Assembly (NCBI RefSeq): GCF_027482425.1
Contig: NZ_JAIXWA010000059.1
Location: 1 to 60,398 of the forward strand
Length of the DNA stretch: 60,398 nucleotides
Reading direction: 5' to 3'
Source of the DNA: Flavobacterium sp.
GTDB taxonomy: Bacteria > Bacteroidota > Bacteroidia > Flavobacteriales > Flavobacteriaceae
Shown here: positions 56,432-60,398 of the stretch, in pieces
How positions within the stretch are numbered: position 1 is the first letter of the stretch
Layout of the letters: every line of letters starts with the position of its first letter
Made by a program: the position numbers and the translations under genes
Notes under the pieces: model-generated
The model's input: only the letters and a program-made list of their open reading frames with translations
Told to the model about the DNA's origin: nothing
The model's database searches: none

Positions 56432-58801
56432 ATGCCTAAACTTTTTAGATTCACCTTACTTTTTCTATGCTTCACCGCATTGGTATCTGCCCAAGAAAAG
56501 TTTACCCTCAGTGGAACCATCGCCGACCAAAAAAACAATGAAACCTTAATTGGAGTGAATCTTGCTGTAAAAGGGACCAAGTCATTTGCTGTGACTAATG
56601 AATATGGTTTTTTTTCCCTTACACTACCTCGTGGTGAGTATACGCTAGTCATTAGTTATATGGGATATGAAACCCAAAATGTCGCCATTAACCTCAATCA
56701 AGACCAAAAAATGGACATGAAATTGAAAGAGGAAGGGGAACTTTTGGAGGAGGTAGTCATTTCCACCCAAGAAACCAAAACCAACATACGAAAACCCGAA
56801 ATAAGCGTCAATAAACTATCGGTCGCCACCATTAAAAAAATCCCAGTGGTACTTGGCGAAGTCGACATCATCAAATCGCTCCTTTTTTTGCCCGGGGTAA
56901 CCAATGCGGGTGAGGGACAATCGGGCTTTAATGTGCGGGGGGGAGGCGCCGACCAAAACCTAATTTTATTGGATGAGGCAACAATTTACAACTCCTCGCA
57001 CCTTTTTGGCTTTTTCTCGGTATTCAATCCCGATGCGATTAAAGACTTAAAATTATATAAAGGCGGAATCCCTGCGCGATTTGGAGGGAGAGCCGCCTCA
57101 GTGTTGGACATCTATCAAAAAGAAGGAAATAACAAAAACTTTCAAGTAAATGGCGGTATCGGTTTGATCTCCTCACGCCTTTTGGCCGAAGGACCGTTGA
57201 AAAAAGACAAAGGGTCCTTTCTTATTGGAGGGCGTGCTTCGTATGCGCATTTGTTTTTACAATTGGCCGACAATCCCAATTCAGCGTATTTCTATGATTT
57301 GAATACAAAACTCAATTACAAGTTCAATAAAAACAACACCCTTTACCTCTCGGGTTATTTTGGACGCGATGTCTTTGATATCAATCAGAGTTTTCAAAAC
57401 ACGTATGGCAACTCGACCTTAAATCTGCGTTGGAACCATTTGTATTCAGACAAACTGTTTTCCAATCTATCCCTTATTTATAGCGATTATTACTACGGTT
57501 TAAATTTGGATTTCGTAGGATTCAACTGGGAATCAGGCATCAAAAACTACCACATCAAATACGACTTTCGTCATTATGTCAATGATAAAATTAAGTTGTA
57601 TTATGGCGTTAATGGAATTTACTACGATTTTAACCCTGGGACTATCGAACCCTCACGGGAGGACTCAGGCATTAACTTTAGGCAGTTGGAACGGAAATAT
57701 GCTTTCGAACCCGCGGTTTACTTAAGTGCCGAACAAAAGATTAGCGATCGTTTGAATGTCGAATACGGCTTTCGCTACAGTTGGTTCTATCGCTTAGGGG
57801 CCTCTACCTTAAATCTATATGAAAACAACCAACCTGTCGTTTTTGATGAGGAGTTAAAAATCTACGAAAAAGCAACGCCTATTGGAACCGTCTCCTATGG
57901 TCGAAACGAAATCATGGCGGATTACAACAACCTGGAACCTCGTTTGGCCTTATCGTATGAACTGACGTCCAACGCTTCTTTAAAATTGGGATACAACCGC
58001 ATGGTGCAATACCTTCAGTTGGTTTCCAACACTGCTTCGCCCACTCCGCTAGACGTTTGGACACCGAGCGATCGGTATATCAAACCCCAAATTGCCGATC
58101 AAATCGCCTTAGGGTATTTTACCAACCTCAAAAACGATGCGTATTCCTTAGAGGTGGAAACGTTCTACAAAACCGTTAAAAATCGTATGGACTACATTGA
58201 CGGTGCCGACCTGATTGCCAACGAAGCGATCGAACAAGTGGTCCTCAATGGGGAAATGCGCTCCTACGGATTGGAAGTGCTGTTTCGTAAAAATTCAGGC
58301 GATTGGACCGGTTGGATTTCCTACACCTTATCCAAATCTATACAACGCACTCCGGGGCGTACACCCCTAGAGACAGGTATCAACAATGGCGAGTGGTATA
58401 GCTCAGGTTTTGACAAACGACACAATTTGGCGATTACTTCTTCCTATAAATATAATAAGAAATGGACGTTTGGGGCCAACTTTGTCCTACAATCGGGACA
58501 GCCCGTAACTTTCCCCAATGGACAATACGAATACCAAGGCATCACGGTTCCGAGTTTTGGATTGCGCAATGAAGCCAACTTGCCGCTTTACCACCACTTG
58601 GATGTTTCGGCCACCCTTACGCCCAAAAAGAAGGGGAAACGCTGGCAGGAAGAATGGGTGTTTAGCGTGTATAACCTCTACAGCCGTCGGAATGCTGCCA
58701 GTATCACCTTCCGGCAAAATCAAAATACAGGTTTGAACGAATCGCTGCGTTTATCCATTTTTGGTATTGTGCCATCCATCACCTATAACTTTAAATTTTA
58801 A
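56432..58801 (+). CDS. TonB-dependent receptor with carboxypeptidase-like regulatory domain
   Basis: 789 residues, outer-membrane importer. Signal peptide ending LVSAQ, then a CarboxypepD-like domain (about 22-105, FTLSGTIADQKNNETLIGVNLAVKGT ... VISYMGYETQNVAINL), the TonB box region and plug domain (about 130-230, VDIIKSLLFLPGVTNAGEGQSGFNVRGGGADQNLILLDEATIYN), and a barrel to the C-terminus ending YNFKF. This is the SusC-less, FecA-type class with a DUF4249 partner encoded 4 bases downstream. The substrate is unknown. TonB energises import. Confidence 0.9.
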   Translation: MPKLFRFTLLFLCFTALVSAQEKFTLSGTIADQKNNETLIGVNLAVKGTKSFAVTNEYGFFSLTLPRGEYTLVISYMGYETQNVAINLNQDQKMDMKLKEEGELLEEVVISTQETKTNIRKPEISVNKLSVATIKKIPVVLGEVDIIKSLLFLPGVTNAGEGQSGFNVRGGGADQNLILLDEATIYNSSHLFGFFSVFNPDAIKDLKLYKGGIPARFGGRAASVLDIYQKEGNNKNFQVNGGIGLISSRLLAEGPLKKDKGSFLIGGRASYAHLFLQLADNPNSAYFYDLNTKLNYKFNKNNTLYLSGYFGRDVFDINQSFQNTYGNSTLNLRWNHLYSDKLFSNLSLIYSDYYYGLNLDFVGFNWESGIKNYHIKYDFRHYVNDKIKLYYGVNGIYYDFNPGTIEPSREDSGINFRQLERKYAFEPAVYLSAEQKISDRLNVEYGFRYSWFYRLGASTLNLYENNQPVVFDEELKIYEKATPIGTVSYGRNEIMADYNNLEPRLALSYELTSNASLKLGYNRMVQYLQLVSNTASPTPLDVWTPSDRYIKPQIADQIALGYFTNLKNDAYSLEVETFYKTVKNRMDYIDGADLIANEAIEQVVLNGEMRSYGLEVLFRKNSGDWTGWISYTLSKSIQRTPGRTPLETGINNGEWYSSGFDKRHNLAITSSYKYNKKWTFGANFVLQSGQPVTFPNGQYEYQGITVPSFGLRNEANLPLYHHLDVSATLTPKKKGKRWQEEWVFSVYNLYSRRNAASITFRQNQNTGLNESLRLSIFGIVPSITYNFKF

Positions 58802-58805
58802 TCCC

Positions 58806-59624
58806 ATGAAAAAATATATCGCCCTTTTGTTTGTTGCCTTTTTCGCGTGGAGTTGTGAAGACCCGATTACGTTGGACCTCGATACGGCTGCTCCTAAATT
58901 GGTCGTTGATGCAACTATTTTGTGGGAGAAAGGAACTCCTGGCAACGAACAGAAAATACGACTCTCCACCACCACCGGCTATTACGCTCCCGATGTTCCC
59001 ACCGTTTCTGGCGCCACCGTAGTCATTACCAATAGCAGTAATACGGTGTTTCCTTTTGTGGAAGTGGTTCCCAACTCGGGCGAATACCTTTGCACCTCTT
59101 TCGTACCAGTGATTAATGAAGTGTATACACTTACGGTGATTTATAATGGAGAAACCTACCGGGCTGCTGCACCGCTATTGGCTACGCCCGAAATTGACTC
59201 GGTTTCGCAAACTACCGTTCAAGGATTCGGCGGCGAGGAGATTCAGGTCAAATTCTTCTACCAAGACAATGGCAATGAGGACAATTTTTACTTCGTTGGG
59301 GTTCAAAATGCACAATTGGCCATCCCCGAATTTGGGGTCATCTCGGATGATTTTTTTCAAGGAAATCAAATGTTTGGCTTCTACACTCAAGAAGATTTGG
59401 TGGCGGGCGTTCCCCTTCGTTTTCGTTTGCAGGGCATCACCGAGCGCTACTTCAATTACATGAATCAGTTGTTGAACATCGCTGGCAATCAAAACGGCAG
59501 TCCTTTTGCCACCCCACCAGCCACCCTTCGCGGGAATGTTGTCAATCAAACCAATGAAGCCAACTTTCCATTAGGCTATTTCCATTTATCGGAAGTCGAT
59601 TACCGCGATTATATTGTTGAATAA
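58806..59624 (+). CDS. DUF4249 lipoprotein, partner of the TonB receptor
   Basis: 272 residues from the ATG at 58806 (signal MKKYIALLFVAFFAWSC, lipid-anchored Cys17). DUF4249 domain marks: CEDPITLDLDTAAPKLVVDATILWEKGTPG, RLSTTTGYYAPDVPTVSGATVVI, Y and W rich strands, and RFRLQGITERYFNYMNQLLNIA. It follows the TonB-dependent receptor by 4 bases; this pairing is a common Bacteroidota arrangement in which the lipoprotein may sit over the receptor, like SusD over SusC. Its function is not known. Confidence 0.9.
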   Translation: MKKYIALLFVAFFAWSCEDPITLDLDTAAPKLVVDATILWEKGTPGNEQKIRLSTTTGYYAPDVPTVSGATVVITNSSNTVFPFVEVVPNSGEYLCTSFVPVINEVYTLTVIYNGETYRAAAPLLATPEIDSVSQTTVQGFGGEEIQVKFFYQDNGNEDNFYFVGVQNAQLAIPEFGVISDDFFQGNQMFGFYTQEDLVAGVPLRFRLQGITERYFNYMNQLLNIAGNQNGSPFATPPATLRGNVVNQTNEANFPLGYFHLSEVDYRDYIVE

Positions 59625-59676
59625 TGTGATATATAACGTATGAAATCGAAAACAGCAAGTCATTCGAAATATTCCC

Positions 59677-59684
59677 TATTTTTG
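59677..59684 (+). promoter_or_regulatory. -7 box TATTTTTG for the thiamine pyrophosphokinase gene
   Basis: Exact TAnnTTTG match about 160 bases before the ATG at 59843. If this is the start, the heptamer array is transcribed as part of the 5' leader. Confidence 0.45.
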
Positions 59685-59764
59685 ACACCGCGATTTATAA
59701 ATAAAAAACGGTCAACTCTAATTAAGGAAGTTCAAGAATCACTTATCACCCCCGACGTCTCGGG

Positions 59765-59841
59765 ACTAATCACCAATCACCAATCACTAGTCACTAGTCA
59801 CTAATCACTAATCACTAATCACTAATCACTAATCCCTAACC
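59765..59841. repeat. Heptamer tandem array, ACTAATC units
   Basis: Eleven head-to-tail 7-base units: ACTAATC, two ACCAATC, two ACTAGTC, five ACTAATC, and a final CCTAACC. The array ends one base before the ATG at 59843, so it fills the whole region where a ribosome-binding site would lie. Confidence 0.9.
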
Positions 59842-59842
59842 C

Positions 59843-60398
59843 ATGTCCTCCCACCACATCGTTCGTGACGACCAAGAACCTGCGCTGATTATCGCTAATG
59901 GGGCTGCTTGTTCGTTGGGATTACTTCATCAGCTCTTAGAATGGCAACCGTTGGTGATTGTCTTGGATTCGGCCATGGAGCGCGTAGTGGAATTGGGAAT
60001 AAAAGTCGATGTGCTGTTGGGTGACTTTGACCGGGACTTTGATCCGTATTTTTACAAAGAAAAGCACTATCCATTGGAAATTGTACCAGCGCCCGATCAA
60101 AATAAAACTGACTTAGAAAAGGCCTTTGATTATCTCATTCATCGGGGCCATAAAGCAGTAAATGTCGTCTGGGCCACTGGGCACCGAATGGATCACACCC
60201 TGCACAATGTGACCATCATGGCGGCCTACCGTGAAGCGTTAAAAATTGTCTTTTTTGATGATTTTTCCAAACTCCACCTTCTCCCCCGTCATTTTGAAAA
60301 ATGGTATCCGAAAGACACTGTGCTCTCTCTCATTCCCATTGGTACGGTGCATGGAATCCATAGTCAAAACCTTTTTTATCCCTTACATGAGGATTCGC
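59843..60398 (+). CDS. Thiamine pyrophosphokinase, cut by the window end
   Basis: 185 residues visible. Converts thiamine to thiamine diphosphate with ATP. Motifs: LLGDFD (58-63, acidic metal site), NKTDLEKAF (87-95) and ATGHRMDHTLHN (111-122), all typical of the TPK catalytic domain; the thiamine-binding C-terminal part is cut. It begins MSSHHIVRDDQEPALIIANG. Directly preceded by an 11-unit heptamer array and 161 bases after a -7 box. No TPP riboswitch structure is visible in the leader. Confidence 0.9.
   Translation, partial: MSSHHIVRDDQEPALIIANGAACSLGLLHQLLEWQPLVIVLDSAMERVVELGIKVDVLLGDFDRDFDPYFYKEKHYPLEIVPAPDQNKTDLEKAFDYLIHRGHKAVNVVWATGHRMDHTLHNVTIMAAYREALKIVFFDDFSKLHLLPRHFEKWYPKDTVLSLIPIGTVHGIHSQNLFYPLHEDS

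Noticed and set aside
59765..59841. Heptamer array as a CRISPR or a TPP riboswitch
   Set aside because: No spacers, and no riboswitch core or paired helices of the THI element are visible in the leader.

Overview
The window looks like a chromosomal segment of a member of the Flavobacteriaceae (phylum Bacteroidota), probably Flavobacterium or a close relative. The signs are: Type IX secretion sorting tails on two proteins; a TonB-dependent receptor paired with a DUF4249 lipoprotein; Bacteroidota-restricted small proteins (DUF4295, DUF3276, DUF2795, DUF5777); a NusB with a long N-terminal extension; a SecA without the C-terminal zinc motif; and promoter-like boxes of the TAnnTTTG type, some with an upstream TTG, in front of about 18 genes. 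Most of the window is dense housekeeping and envelope sequence. Accessory material is confined to a few spacers.

Layout. 1-6.7 kb: a tRNA-Glu-like gene with a badly paired acceptor stem, proS, a Trp/Gly-rich lipoprotein, a FadL-like outer-membrane protein, rimO, a small secreted helical protein and a DUF1573 protein. 6.8-12.4 kb: a two-component system, then a three-gene acyl-CoA carboxylase operon. 12.5-15.5 kb: a tight five-gene operon (surface DOMON/T9SS protein, anchored OB-fold protein, DUF5777 barrel, c-type cytochrome lipoprotein, YceI). 15.6-22.2 kb: a B12-type radical SAM protein, bshC, a three-repeat T9SS protein, ndk, a DUF721/lipoprotein pair. 22.3-28.4 kb: a serine hydrolase, then a leftward run from a DnaQ-like exonuclease through FAH, Hpt, cinA, rpmB, rpmG, DUF4295 and ftsY. 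28.4-29.9 kb: an AT-rich spacer and two unrecognised small secreted proteins. 30-44.9 kb: an E2 acyltransferase, a glycosyltransferase, an ABC-F ATPase, a methyltransferase, a LolD-like ATPase, an M16 protease, a cobalamin adenosyltransferase, secA and pepT. 45-46.6 kb: an AT-rich single-gene cassette bounded by a perfect 15-bp inverted repeat, then repeat-rich non-coding DNA. 46.7-60.4 kb: yajC, nusB, an amino-acid dehydrogenase, an MsbA-like exporter, DUF3276, a second cytochrome-like lipoprotein, a cyclophilin-FKBP fusion, trmD, rplS, icd, a TonB receptor/DUF4249 pair and the start of a thiamine pyrophosphokinase gene cut by the window end.

How genes work together. The DOMON/cytochrome c/DUF5777/YceI operon has the parts expected of a path carrying electrons or a lipid/quinone cofactor across the outer membrane to the cell surface; this is inference. 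The carboxylase operon encodes the biotin carrier, biotin carboxylase and carboxyltransferase of one enzyme. trmD and rplS, rpmB/rpmG/DUF4295/ftsY, and nusB/yajC are translation and secretion neighbourhoods.

The most unusual observations are the inverted-repeat cassette (45183-46273), two independent heptamer tandem arrays (34460-34515 and 59765-59841), the exonuclease whose catalytic DxE motif is replaced by an 18-T tract, the tRNA-Glu-like gene with only 3 of 7 acceptor pairs, and the putative surface electron-transfer operon.
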